Assembly (NCBI RefSeq): GCF_002078875.1
Contig: NC_034412.1
Coordinates: forward strand, 80,369,575-80,433,574
DNA length: 64,000 nt
Direction of reading: 5' to 3'
Origin: Numida meleagris
Taxonomy: Eukaryota > Chordata > Aves > Galliformes > Numididae
Below are positions 46,451 to 59,225 of this stretch, in pieces; within the stretch, counting starts at the first letter, position 1; every line of letters begins with the position of its first letter. The notes beneath the pieces were generated by a model. It did not search any database, had not been told where the DNA came from, and was given only the letters and a program-made list of their open reading frames with translations. Position numbers and translations under genes: made by a program.

Positions 46451-49010
46451 GTGGCGGCCACTGCCTAAATATCTTGCTCCTCACATGTGTGAAAGATTAT
46501 TTTATTAGAGGAATGCTTGGAAGATAAGAAATAATGTTTTCTTGCTTTGTGTCTTTTGCATATGTTAATAATGACACCTTAAGTTATTAGGACTGAAACA
46601 CATTTAAATTCGAATGTAGTTTTACCCTATATAAAATTTTTTACCTTGGGCTTGTAGTATTACAAAGAATTTGACATTGAAGATTTGTTTATTTATAAGC
46701 ACTGGCATAGCTCTGCTCCTCCTTTTTACATGCAATACCTGAAAACACGGATGCAGAGAATGTAGTGCATGCTGTCAGGCCACCTCCTCCTGCTCGGTGG
46801 AGCTTTGTACCATTGGGTCTTGCCCGTGCCAAGAAGCCATCGTGAGAACATATGAGCCTGACTCTGAGAAAACAAGTCTGGGTGGCAGTGGCACTGGGCT
46901 TGTTCAGGTCCCTGCAGCCTTGCCGCATAGGCAGAGCCAGTGCCTGTGTGTTTGTCCCTGCTGTGTGGGTGGTTCTCGGGGGGTTCACCGGGGTACCAGG
47001 CGTCAGAAGTAAACTTATGCTATGCTGGCAGGTTTAACAACAGGAGGAATGCTAGCCAGACTTGACAGGGTCACCTTCAGCCCTTTCTGACTGTATATCA
47101 CTTTGATACGTATGCCTCTGTGGGGCTGCATCGTCCAGGCAGTACTTTCATTTTGAGGACTCTCTACCTGATTTTTAGAGGGTTGGCTTTTTTTGTTTGA
47201 CTTTCCAATGTAATTTCCATCATTTTTCAGTGCTGCTGCATGCTCAGATACATTTGAGGCATTATTTCCTCTTGTACACCCATGTAAGTAAGGCATTTCC
47301 TCAGATGTTGCCATGTGGTGAGCACTCAGTGGACCAACTTTCAGCTAGTTGTGTGTTTGCTTTCCTCACCATGCCTACGCTGTTCTGGGACTGGTAAACT
47401 AATGTCATTTTAATTTGCGCATAGAAGTTAATCTATAGGTAGAAGTTACATGTAGTAAAGCACAGACTCAACCTACCTGGATTCTGCCCTGTGCCTAGTT
47501 CTTCCAAGCAGAGTGTCTCTGAGGGCTTAGGGATGCAGAGAAAATGGTAGGAACAAGGACGTAGGTGTGACTGAGGCGTTCTGAGTTTAACCTTAGGAGG
47601 TAACCCAGTTCCTGGGATGTCTTTGGGGTGGGGGAACTGCCCTGGGCCAAGCAGCATGTTGCACCTCTCAGCCTGCTCATCCATCCTGCTCCTCGCTCAG
47701 AGCGAGAGCTTGGCCGCTGTCCCTTTTCTGCAGGCCTTGGCAGTGAAGGCACATCCTTCAGCAAGCACAGGAGCGCTTCCTCATGTCCCTCCAGCCTGAC
47801 CCCCTACCCGCGCATTTGCTTACCAGAGTGCAAGTGAGAAAATGTTGACAAATTGTCGTCTACCAAAGGTTCCAGGTTCTTTTGCCTCGCTTCTATTTTT
47901 AGACTGATTTCCTTTGCTTTTTTTTCCCATTGTGTTAAATTTTGCCAGATTTCTGCCCAGAGGAAATTTTTATAGCTCAATTTTAAAGCCCTTGCAGTTG
48001 AGGATTTATCCTGGGAATGACACAATCCAACCAGAGTAGCACAAATGGCACAGCAGTGAAATAAAAGGTTATCAAGACTGTAATTTATTTGTTTAGGCCA
48101 CTTGGAGTACAGAAATGCCTCTTATCTCTCCAGCTCCCTGTGTGTGTTGCGGCACAGTGGATGCTCTCAGACTGCCTTACTCTCTCTGTCAGTCATTTTC
48201 TTCACAGAAGCTTTTTTCAGGAAGTGCAATTAGAAAGCCGCTGCCTCCTCTCCCCCCGCTGCCCCTTTTCTCCCTTCCCTCCAACCGCAGCTTGGGGCAG
48301 GTGGTTCCCTGCCTTCTGTCCCAGGGGTGGGGGTCACAGAGGGTAATGAACTCTCTGTGTCTCCTTATGTGGAGAAGCTTGGAAGTAGCAAAGTGGCAGT
48401 GCTAATCTCCAGCAATTGGGTGGAAAAAGGAGGCAAGGTGCGAAACCCACTTAAAATAGGACTCTGTGCTCTAATACACATTTTGAATTTATACAGAATT
48501 GACTCATGCCATTTGTTCAAAGCCAGAAAATGCATGTGATCTGCAGTTGAACTTTTCCTGCTCTAATAACGTGCTAGGCAGTTTTCAGAAGTGATGGATA
48601 CTGTTTTTCACGAGTCCTTTCTGCCGAGCTGACTGGAGGCCAGCAGGAATAAAGGCAGTGATGGTCATTAGCGGTGCCCCCCGCAGAGCCATGCAGCGGC
48701 CGGAGCAGGCAGTGTTTCAGTGACCCTGCTTTGCTGGCGGCCCTGTGGGCTCACTGAGAGGAAGATGCCATGCACCTGTGGGGTGAAACAGGGCAATGAG
48801 TGATTAGTCTCAAACTGGGAGGCTGCAGGTAGTGGCAGAGTGGTAGTAGTTCCTTGCTGAGAGTAAGGAAGTTGTGGTGTACACCAGGTAAGGTCACACT
48901 GCAGAGACAGAACCCAGGGTCCCCAGTGTTGGTGGCATCTGGTGATGGCAGTGGGCCTTCCTGGGAATCCCTCGTCTTCATCCCAGCGAGGGGCAGCTCC
49001 TGTTGATCAG

Positions 49011-49583
49011 TTAAGTAAGGAGGCAGAGATGTCCCAGTGCCTGTATGGGGCAGGTGTGTCTCTGGCTTACGTGTAGTAAGAAAATCCATGTCAGAAAGGC
49101 CTGAGTGGAGGTATTAGAGGGAAGATGTCTCTGCAGAAAGGATTTCTCCCCACTTGGCTCTAGCCAAAGTCTCTCTGCAGCTGGAAGATGGGCAGCACCA
49201 CCTGTGACACAAAATGGAAGCTTAAACAGATGAAGTAAATGCACTGGCCCAGTGCTGTATGGTGGGGAGAGAGCAGCTCCCCAGCACCAGTGGCTGTGTG
49301 CCAGAGCCATCCCTGCAGGGACGGGGAGAGATGCTGGAGGACAAGGAGCACAAAGCTTGACTTGGACAAGGAGCGCGGTGATGAATGTGCGGCTTTTTGA
49401 CAAATGGATGTTTGGAAGAATTGGAAAGAATCGAGTCAAGGGCACCTCACCTCTGCCAATGTGCACTGTTGGCAGCTGGGAAACCACACAAGGGAAGATT
49501 TCCATCTTCCACTTACAGCTCTCAGCCCATGCTACAGCTGGCTGGTGACAGTGTATCTTGGTCCCCAGTGCTTGTGGTTTCAC
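49011..49583 (-). other. 190-codon open frame, probably not a gene
   Basis: This is the longest stop-free stretch starting with ATG in the window. The predicted product is rich in leucine, proline, histidine and cysteine and has no signal peptide, repeat or domain that I recognise. A plus-strand frame (49252-49548) overlaps it antisense, and 69- and 112-codon minus frames overlap in other phases. The local GC content lowers stop frequency. With roughly 128,000 codon positions over six frames, one such run is only mildly surprising. I judge it a chance frame unless transcripts show otherwise. Confidence 0.2.
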
Positions 49584-51410
49584 TTTAAAAACAGTGAAGC
49601 AATTTTAGATGAAGTGTGTCTCTCTGGACTTCTGTTTCGGCCTTTCCGATTCAGGCTGGAAAAATTTATAACCAAAAACTAGTGCACTGCATCAAATAGA
49701 AAACCAGATACACTTTCCTTTCTCTGCATTTGCTGGTCTGTGCATTTTAACAAGTAGCTCAGGTAAGAACGTCCCATGGGGAAGTACTTCATCCCACGAG
49801 TAGCTCGCTCCAACCCCACTGCCTGCAAGATGACTTGTTGTGAGGAAGGGCATCAAGAATCTGTTTCAGATTGGCACCCCAATATGCTTGGTCAGTGGCT
49901 CAATTGCTGTGTGAAAAGTAAAATGATGTTCTTGAAAGCATTAGTACCTGTGTGAGCAGGTTCCACCACTGACTGGATGGATCCTGACCATGTGAGATGA
50001 CTGCAGAGAGGAACTGGAGGGAGGGCTCTGCGTGGGTCTAGGCAGCCATGGCCTATCTCCATGCAGCTCACAAATCACTGCTCTTGAAGGCAGCCAAATA
50101 TATAAGATGCTTGGGAAGCACCATATTTGTTAGACTAGTTTGGCCTTTATGGCCACTGATCTTATCCCCTTAGCAAGATAAAGCGCCCGACACTTACAGT
50201 CAGCAAATAAATAATAAAAGGGCTCTTTAGTCACCCTGCATTTTTAAGAAGTAATAGTGGCTGAAGTCTGTGAGAATATGATAAGTATCAAACACTTATT
50301 TTTGCAACAGAATGACAAATGTGTCTGGTTAAAAAAGGGTAATTGGGTAATGTGGAGTACAATAATATCTCGTCGTTCTCTCATTTTTTTAAAAAGAAAA
50401 GTACAAACCATAGTGCGTGCAAGCTAACACAAAGAGGAAAACCATCTCTTTCTCAAAGCATATGCTGGCTTTTAACTAATGTCTGGTTTAGGCAACTAGA
50501 AAGGAAATACACAATCTTGATTTGGTTGTCTTGGTAAGCACATAAGTCATTTTATATTCCTACAAATTTGAAGGCGTTTGGGATTTTGTGCTACACTTAG
50601 GATGCCTTGTAGATTACAGGACTGTGGCCCATATGTGTTAATGTAATGATTTAGAAAATAAGTACTAAATAAAAACTGTCCTGGGTTCTGCCACTGGGAG
50701 AGCTAGTCTGTATCACACCATGGCAGTGCTCAGAAACCTCTCCTTGCTGGGTCTGGGTTTTCTAAGTCTGTGAATGGTGTATTGTTACTTCAGAAGGATA
50801 GTTTATACTTTAGAGCTGAAGGAAGCTGGAGTTCCCTTGTGCAGTGATGTGTGGTGCTGCAGGTGAGGAGCTCCACAGTGATGTGCTATGTCTGTCTGCT
50901 AAGAATTGCTCTCCCGTCCCTCCAAACCTGCAAAATGTGCATGAATTTCTGTCCCTTCCCCTCAAAGTTACCTTTGGATGTGAATGCCACACCACAGTGA
51001 CCTGACAGAGCTTCAAATTGTACTGCTGGCTATTCAGCTACAAATAAGCTTTTTTTTCTTAAAAACAGAACAAAACATTTTTCTCCATGGGATAAGGAGA
51101 AGGAGCTGGGTTTGCCCTCTGTTTGATATTTCCTGGATAGAGACATGGGCATATGGGTCATGCCAATGGCTTGCACTTGCTCTGTAACCATTTTCTTGGA
51201 TCTTCCTGACACCTGCATCTGTGCCTGTAGAGATTTCTCCTTCTGAGGCATCTGGCAAAATTCCTCATTCTTCACTTGGAAAAAAAACTTTCAGATGGAA
51301 GAAGAGGCCTTGCCTAGGGATGCCGGGACATACGACAGCCCTAGATGAAGGTTAAATAGTATGATTTGAAAAAAAAAATAAGAAAAGCATAATGCTTGCA
51401 GAACTGCTGC

Positions 51411-51434
51411 TTAAATCACCACTTAAATCACCAC
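51411..51434 (+). repeat. Tandem duplication of a 12-base unit
   Basis: TTAAATCACCAC occurs twice back to back without change. It probably reflects a small recent replication-slippage event. Confidence 0.9.
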
Positions 51435-53654
51435 TTTGCTTTGTTCAGAGGGGCTATGCCGTCTCATTCTTGGTGATCTTACAATGACTTAGCAACTAGC
51501 AATGTCCAAGGTAATCAGAGCTCATTGGGATCTGGTATGCCAGTATTGGGAATAACACTGTTCTTTATGATTTCTTTGCAGTTGTTCACCATTTACCAAT
51601 GCATGTCTACAAAAAAGGAAAAGGGTTTCTCCTTTTCAAATGGTGAAAAAACAAGGGCTGTGCCTGAATAATACTGTCAAGATCCATCCTCCTACTCTCC
51701 AAGAAGGAGATATCTATTTCCTTTTCCTGTGAAGCGGTTAAAGTCTTTACTGCACCTCTACATTTGCTTTATATCACCTGAATCTATCCCATTTTTGCTG
51801 ACACAGCTGTTTTAAAATATTTTCCTCAGTTATTTTAAATGCAAAAGATCATATTGATTTTTAAAGCATTAGATTGTCATTTTTCTGTTTTGTTAAAAAA
51901 ACAAAACCAGCACCAGCTTAGCATATTTCACAGCTTGCATCCTTGGCTTGAAAGCTCTGCAGATACAAATATGATCACAGAAGAGAAAAAATAAATTACT
52001 GAAATGCAAAAGACCGGTATTACTAGATGAGTAGAAAATTAGCATGGTAACTATTTTACTGCTAAAACTACCTTGCCCAGTATATTTCTTACCTCTGATT
52101 GAAGAAGAAATAAAGTTCTCTCATCTTGTTTGTGTTGCTGATTTGTTGGATATTTATCGATTTAGAGATCATAATGCACAATTTTTTTTCCATTTAAAGT
52201 ACGAATATTCTGTGTCTGTCACGCATTCTATGAGTAACTGATTTTCTATGATCTGTAAAACTGGCTTGTACCAATAGTCACTAGTCATCAGCATTTCTAA
52301 GGGGTTTCTTGAAAGATATTCATTCATTCTGCTAGGAGTCAATGAATTACAACTGAACACTAATGTACTATCAGATTTTCTGTAAATCATGAAGAAATGG
52401 ATTTAGATGCAGGTAAATTTATATTGAATAGGTAGGCATCTTTTATATCTATCATGAGATGAACTGTACTTTCTGAAAAATATCAAAATACCAGATCTTA
52501 TGGGGGAAAAAAAGAGGCATTCGTCATCCTATTTAGTCATTTTGCTGCTGAGAACAATAGCATCACTGGGGTCCTTTCTATCCTCTGTCAGGAGCTTGAG
52601 AAGTTTTTGATGGTCCAAAGTGCCTAAGGACCTGGAGGTTTCCAACCATGTGTTCTTCCTGGACAACAGAGCTTCGACACAACAGGGCTGTAGGTTGTGA
52701 CTTCGATATTTCATCTGTCCCCTTGCATACAGATAGAGGCAGCAGCAATTACATCCCAAAGTCAGTTCTGATTTTCAGGTGAGTTGGATGGGTCATGCAC
52801 TCACCTAAGTTGAGCAGCCCTACAAAGGCTCTAAATTTTGTTTGAGCCTTGATCTTAGGAGGGTTGGTAGGAAATGGACAGAGGAAATGTCACCCTTCCC
52901 TTTGTGTCCTTAATGCGCTGGGTCTGGGAACAGAGACGACTGGCCTGAGAAATGTTACCCAGGAAATATTCCTGAGGTTGAGGTATGCTGTCTTTAAGCC
53001 TCTTTGTGCTACAAGAGCCACAGAAAAGGCCTCAGGGCACTAGAGAAAATTTGATCCACTCTATTTAGAAGAGTTACTGTACAGCACCTTGATAGCCATA
53101 GTTAAAGTCTTTGCCAAAGTCTTCTAATGCTCTTTTGTCAATAAAGTATTGCACTGATCTGTTTCAGTTTATCTTCAAACAATGCTAAATCTGTGGAAAA
53201 GTTGCTGACACATACTGCGGTGTAATTTGTAACTAAAATTTTGATGATTTTTATAGCCTGACAAGACTATGGTTTTTAATTTAGCTGAAGAAGACACCTA
53301 TGGCTAGGAGTGCGGGGTGTTCATCCTAAATGACTTTTCTTTAATAGATTTTTTAATCTTAAGTGCAGAAATACAGCTTTCTTGTGGATGCTTAAAAGGT
53401 GCAGCAGACCAGCAAACTCGAATTAATGCCAGGTTTTAGTCTCTGCATTCCTGTGTCTTCAGGTCCAAGTGACTCTTAAGAACTGTTATCCTTATAGCAG
53501 CAGAATTTTTCTCTGAATAAGAAGCGTTATTAGCAAGTGACTTCTTGTAACAGAATTGGATTTTCTCATTCTGTACAGCAGACATTTCAGGAAGGTACTA
53601 AACTGAATCATTCATTTCTTCTTTGAGGTGTTTCAGATCCGGCTGGAAAATTTG

Positions 53655-53670
53655 TTTTTTTTTTTTTTTT
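53655..53670 (-). repeat. Poly(T) run, 16 bases
   Basis: A simple homopolymer following GGAAAATTTG. Confidence 0.9.
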
Positions 53671-53791
53671 CTATGTTGTTTTGGAAGATAATGTAGTTGT
53701 TAATTAATTTTGAGACATTTGAATTCTTAAACCCTCAGAGCTCAAAACTCACATTTTCCTTTGTCTAGCAATATGATGGGTTTCAGTTAAA

Positions 53792-53832
53792 GGATCTAAT
53801 CCTAACAGGTACTGAGCTTAGTGCCCATCAGA
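53792..53832. repeat. Possible relic of an old sauropsid dispersed repeat
   Basis: GGATCTAATCCTAACAGG followed by TACTGAGCTTAGTGCCC resembles the 'GGCCTGATCCTGCAAGG / TGCTGAGCACC' half of the reptile repeat suspected at 44826. The match is weak and from memory. Confidence 0.22.
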
Positions 53833-54717
53833 ACTAGATCCTACCTATGCTGTATCTTTACAAAGCATTATGTGTTAGATAAAGATTTGGTCTTAAAAAA
53901 CGGTTCACTGTTTTCCTAAGGTGTTGTGTTTTTGTTTTTTCCTTTTTTCTGGAATATTACAAAGATCATTTTTTGTCCTGGGTTGTGTTGAAGGATTTGA
54001 AAGAGGCCCATGAGGAGGGAGGGTGTGCTCCCTCTGTTTGTAAACCAGAGGAAGGAAGTGCACCCATGAGATGCAGAGGGACATTGATGGAGGATATGGG
54101 CTAAGTAAGGCAGCGGGAAGACATGACAGCAATCAGGACATCAGCGGATAGGCAGGGTCAAACCTGCACAGCTTTCAAAGTGAAGATGAATTGCTTGAGC
54201 TTAATGTGGAAGGAAAACAAGAGGGGAGATGTCAGTAAGAGTGAAGCGTGAGGGATATTAGAAATGTTTTTTATTTTGTTCCTCTAGGTGACTTCTTAGC
54301 CCTTTTTCATTATTTCAAGTAATTGGCTATCAAATGATCTCCTACATTTGGGGCAGTCTAATTTGCTGTGACAGGTGTGAGGCCTGTGTGATTCACTTCC
54401 TCTGTTTTAAGGCTTCGGAAATGTTTGTGTCAGGTTTGTATTTGTTTGTAACTGACTTTGTTGAAATAGGAGTTTTCTTGAAATAGCACTATTTGGTTCA
54501 TGGGGGCATCGCTCACCTGCCAGACCCATCTGCCCATCAGGCCTTTCCCTGGGGCTTTCCAGAAGGTATCCATGCAGCTTAGCCCACTGTCCGAGGATTG
54601 GAGTAATTTTAAACATTGTGAAAGGAAATTGTCACCTTTTAAAGGATGTTATATTGATCTAGCAGCCCACAAAAACAAAAGACGTATTTTCTCTCATCTT
54701 TTCTCTGGTTCTCTAGC

Positions 54718-54932
54718 ATCTTATATTAGGAAAAAATTTTGCTCAGGAAGAGTGGTATGAGGTATTGCAAGAGGCTGCCCAGGGAGGTGGTGGAGTCACC
54801 ATCCCTGGAGGTTTTTAAGAAAAGGGGAGATGTGGCACTGAGGGACATGGTTTAGTGGACATGGGTGATGGGTTGGTGGTTGGACTAGATGATCTTAATG
54901 GCCTTTTCCAACCTTAATGATTCTATGATTCA
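54718..54932 (+). mobile_element. CR1 non-LTR retrotransposon, 5'-truncated 3' end
   Basis: The last ~215 bp of a CR1 element in plus orientation. It begins near TTATATTAGGAAAAAATTTT and continues through GGCTGCCCAGGGAGGTGGTG. After the ORF stop come GGTTGGACTAGATGATCTTA, CTTTTCCAACCTTAATG and the octamer end ATTCTATGATTC. It is inserted in the opposite orientation to the copies at 5.3 and 27.4 kb. The 3' UTR type differs from the 5.3 kb copy, so it belongs to another CR1 subfamily. Confidence 0.95.
54772..54855 (+). pseudogene. CR1 ORF2 C-terminal fragment
   Basis: Reading from 54772 the frame gives RLPREVVESPSLEVFKKRGD and ends VALRDMV with a TAG stop at 54853-54855. This is the homologue of the [20 protein letters not shown] region in the 5.3 kb copy. 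Upstream (54720-54771) the matching peptide lies in another phase, so there is at least one frameshift. The fragment lacks all catalytic domains and is dead. Confidence 0.9.
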
Positions 54933-56419
54933 GTGATCTTTTCTCTCCTGAACTAAGACATCTCTAGCTCAGCATCTCCTAGTGCTTGTGATGGCTGTTC
55001 AGAATCTTCACCTGGGGATTTGCTTCCTTTGAGCTTTGCAGCTTCCTCTCAGCTTCAGTTATCTGGAGTTTTATTCCATGAAGCTTCCAAAGAAAAACCA
55101 AAAACCTGTCTTGCTCTGGACAGATTATAGGAAATAATGTTAAGCAGTAGAAGCTTTCTTTCCTTCCTGAAGCCTGCATTAGCCACTAGGTACTTCTCTC
55201 TTGTTGTCGCTGTTGCAGGAATAAACATGCCACAGATTGGGGATGTACAAATTCTATGGGTCATGTTTTCATTCTCAAATTACCCTGCATGAAAAGGTAA
55301 AATGGGTAAAAAATACCATTAATTAGTAACATTGGGTGTAATGGCTTATGATGCAGATTTTTGCTGGAGCCTGGTTCTAGCAATTTCTCGTGGAGGTTAC
55401 AGTCCTTGCTTAGGATTGTAGAGCTTTTCTATGGATATCTTCCCTATTGATCTCATCTTTTTAAATTGACCAATACAGCTTAGAAAAGTAAAATTTCAAG
55501 ACTTTGTGCTATAGGAGGGAAGGAATTGAACTGCACTATCACTTCTCTTGAATTTTGTGTGGCTCTTTCTTGTCTAGGTTTCATAATCAAGCTGAGTTTT
55601 TAAGTCTCTTTTTAAATGAGAGCATTCTGCATGCTGCTCCAAGGATTCATGGACTGCGGTCGAGATGACTGAGTGCTAACACGAATGCTTTTGTGGCTGT
55701 GTAGACAAAGGCAGACAAGGCCCTGGTTAGCTGGACTCATCTCTCATTTTGACTGTCTATTGCTTTGAAGAAAGCTTCCTGCCTTTGGAGAAGGGAGGCA
55801 CGTCAGACTTCATCTCAGTACATCTAAAATAATCCTGTTGAAAAAAATGAGTTAAATAATGTAAGTGAATAAGGTAAGTGAGGCAGAAGTTGGTCTGTGT
55901 ATTTTCATGCCTAGTCTTTTATGCTACTATGACTGAAAGACATGAGAGCATTTGAAGTCAAAATGACATCTGGGTTTCCTCTAGTAATCGTGGTATTGAC
56001 AAAGCAGCCTGGAGGAGCAGCCAGCTAAAGAAGCTATTTTGGCTTCTCTTGTCATGCAGAGAATGGGGATGCAGGACATAGGGTTTAGGTCTCCACACAT
56101 GCGTTTTCTGGGTTGTATTGTCATTCATACAGTGTGTCACTGCCTGTTTTACAAAACATAACTAATTGGAAATAAAACAGTATTGGAATGTAGAAATTCT
56201 CACAGAGTTCATAGGCAGCAATAAAAACAAAGCCTTTTAACCTCCTGCAGAAGCTGTAGTGTTAGCCAAGCCTCCTGCTCTTCTGGCAGAGAAGAGCTCA
56301 TTGTGAAACCGTTACTCTATGGAGCTTGCAAGCAGAACTTAAGGCAAGTGACAGATTTCCCTCAGCAGATTCGAGTGTGCATCCAAGGACATAAAACAGT
56401 TAAGAGATACTGGACAGAG
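54933..56419. other. Gene-free unique DNA
   Basis: No gene or recognised repeat was found. Only short domain-free frames occur. Confidence 0.65.
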
Positions 56420-56580
56420 GCTATGTAGTACCTTGTAGGTTAAAAGAGCAATTTTAAAATCAATACTTTTGCTTAACAGGCAACCAAGGTAGTAGTTTCA
56501 GACTAGGTGAAATATGTTAAGAGCAAAGCCTTTCCACAAGGAGCCTTTTCAGGTTATCTGTGCTGGAGTACTTCGTGATG
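56420..56580. mobile_element. Probable old LINE-like or SINE-like fragment, class uncertain
   Basis: TACCTTGTAGGTTAAAAGAG, TTTTAAAATCAATACTTTTG and TTAACAGGCAACCAAGGTAG follow the order of a very widespread old vertebrate repeat that I recall ('...TTGTAGGTTAA...TTTAAAATC.ATTCT...ACAGG.AGCCAATG...'), with AGGTGAAATATG after it. The order of four landmarks is convincing, but the family name and orientation are uncertain. Confidence 0.4.
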
Positions 56581-57891
56581 TCGTGTTGGACATGCACGGC
56601 ACCTGGGAATTGCAAATAAACTAATCTTGATGTGACAAAAGCATGCATAATTATTTTGAAACCCAAGGGAGATTGAAATGGCCCTAACTTGGTGATATCC
56701 CGTAAGTGATAGACAGGCAGCTGCAGAATTTATAATGCATCATTTTCCTAGAAGATGAGAAGGAAACTTAAAATAACCTTTTCTGCTGCAGCCCTCACAG
56801 GCTTGCGCTTTTAATTGGGATGTTGGGAGCAGGAGCAAGCGGTGGTGAGCCCTGTAATGCTGTGAGCTGGCACTGGCACTGGCTGTGGCACAGCCTATGC
56901 CCTGCTCTTTGCAGCTGGGTGTAACAGCCCTGCATCTGCTGTGCCTGTGCTGGGAGCTGCCTGGGCTCAAGGGGAAGCCCTTGTGAGGTCTGTGAGTCTT
57001 CCTTGGTCCCTGCTGTTTTTGTTATTAAAATTACTAGAGGAAACCACAACTCCATCAGTATATAGTGGACTAAAACTGTCACCAACCAACCTATAACCAA
57101 CTCCTAACTAGTGCACCAAATTGAGGTGGGCTGTCTCCCATTCTAGCTCCAGAGGAAAATCTCATTCCTCCTTTCAGTAGTTGTCCTCTGAATTTTTGCC
57201 ATCTGGAAGAAGAATCCTTTTATTCCTCAATAATGATATACAACACCAAAAAAATCAGTGTATCGATCTCCTTAGCATAGACCAAATTCAAAGTGATCAA
57301 TCAAAACACAGCAGATAAATCAGCTAGCTCAGTTGCAACTCATTGGCTTTAGGCAGAACTAGGTATTTTGCAGTCTTATCCTATAGGTGGAGACTTTATT
57401 TTTCTATTTATTGTGTGAGGCAACAAGTGGGAAAGATCTTCTTAACAGTTCATGTATGAGGAATTGAGAAAGCAAAAAATGAGACCTCTAAGGTCAGGAG
57501 GCACCAGGCAGCAACAGGAACGTTCTGAGCAGTGTGTCCTGTTTTTTGTGGAAAATGTGGTTTTGCTTGTTTGAAGGGGCAGAGTTGCTGAAGACAGAAG
57601 GGAAGGAGTGAAGCTGGGCAGTAGTTTCTGGAAGTTTTGATAACATTCCTGCTGAAATAGGATCAGAGAAATAGCAGCAAGTGTTCTAAAAGCTGCTGCT
57701 GCCTCAGTTGCTGTTCTCAGTTTTCTGTGAGGGCTCAGCTCAGCTTCCAGGTCCCCAGACTGGGACCTCCTCAACCAATCCCTGCTTTCCCAAACCTGGC
57801 CCTTTGTATTTGTGTGGCTTTTCAAGAAGTGAAGTAGGGGAACGTAGAAAAGGATGGTAACGTGCAGACAAATGAAAGGATACAAGAAATT

Positions 57892-57905
57892 AAAAAAAAA
57901 AAAAA
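57892..57905 (+). repeat. Poly(A) run, 14 bases
   Basis: A homopolymer that supplies the phenylalanine block at the start of a minus-strand frame. Confidence 0.85.
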
Positions 57906-59034
57906 TCCTGAACAAAAAATCTCAGCATATCTGCTTGACATAATAAAATAGTTCTGTTTTCTTGAAAATGTTTATTGGAAAATGCATTACAAAACCTTGT
58001 AACAGCTGGAATATGGTGATCTAATTGCTGTTTCAGTAGCACTGTGAACATGCAAACATATTTCCTTTGCAAAATGTCAAAAAGGCAGCAATCAAAGTGA
58101 GGCTTCAAGCTTCAAAACAAAGAAACAATGAGCTGATTTGTAAACAGTTATTTCTAAGGTTACATTTAAAAACAAAACGGAACAGCATAGTTTTAGAGAC
58201 TGTGCAAAAAATCCTTTTACAAAACATGAGATCTGGGGAGAGCAGAGGTTTACTGGCTAGGAAATACTTGGTCTGTATCAATAATTCGTTCCCAATGGTG
58301 CTGCAACTACTTTAAATATATTTCTTCTGAGTCTAAGGAGGAGCAAAGCTTTGGTTTGTATAAAGGGTTGGCATTCCCGCTGTCAGGAGCGGGTGCAATG
58401 AGAGACCCAGAGATCCTGTGGAAGGCAGGAATTACCATTTACCTTGGCTGGCAGCAGCATGCCCGTTCAGCTGATGCTGTTTGTGGGATTGGGGCGATGG
58501 CCGCGTTGGTTTGGGCTGCAGGCAGTGACCTGATGTGTGTGCAGCCCATGGGGAGGCTGGGATTTTGGGTGACCTGGCTGTCCAGCGCCATGCCAGAGCT
58601 AATTGGCAATGTACTCGTAATTTCAGCAGCCCACCTGTATGGTGACATTCTGTAAAAGTCTCAGCCCAGCCACCTGAGCAGCTGAACCCAGCGATCCTTC
58701 TTGTCAGAGGAATTTCATCACATTTCCCATGGTGTGCAGCAGCACTGTACTGCAGGAGCTTCTCAAGATGTCCAAGAGGGACATGGGAACCAGGGCAGCT
58801 GCAGTGCATGCCTGTGTCTGCACCAACCTGTGCAAGCAGCATGAAGTGCAAGCCCTCTTAAATATGACTTGATAAAGAAATAAATCTGTTTGAGGAGTAA
58901 ATTTACTTTTCACCACGGCCATCCATTTGTGAGATTCTTACTGTATTGTGCTTGCAAATAACATTTATTTCTGTAGTGTAAATATGCAAGAGTTCATTTT
59001 AATAAAAAGTAAGCCCTAAAATAAGATAAACCCC

Positions 59035-59225
59035 ATGACTAGACTTGCATTGAAGATTTAAAGTGCATTCATCTGCTGTTTTTCTATATAAATATTCATT
59101 GGTTTAGTGCTCTCAGGTGTTGGAACTTTTAATCTGCATTCAGATGGAGGTACTTTAATCAGAGAGTTCATAAAAGTCTCTAACTTTTTTCATAAAAAAT
59201 AGAGTAGTAGATATAACAGAGGGTT
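59035..59225. promoter_or_regulatory. Candidate conserved non-coding element
   Basis: Contains two E-box-like words (TTCATCTGCTG, CTCAGGTGTTGG), AACTTTTAATCTGCATTC and GTACTTTAATCAGAG in AT-rich repeat-free DNA. It is nominated only by motif density, without conservation data. Confidence 0.25.

Larger units (their letters stand above)
45781..54717. other. Gene-free interval with a GC-richer block
   Basis: No supported gene was found. The stretch 47480-49600 is GC-richer and contains the window's longest open frame (minus 49011-49583, 190 codons). The remainder is AT-rich. A 12-base unit (TTAAATCACCAC) is tandemly duplicated at 51411-51434. Candidate conserved elements at 45960-46450 are listed separately. 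Confidence 0.6.

Noticed and set aside
57442..57915. 157-codon minus-strand frame
   Set aside because: It begins in a translated homopolymer (phenylalanine run), then shows mixed low-information sequence without a domain.
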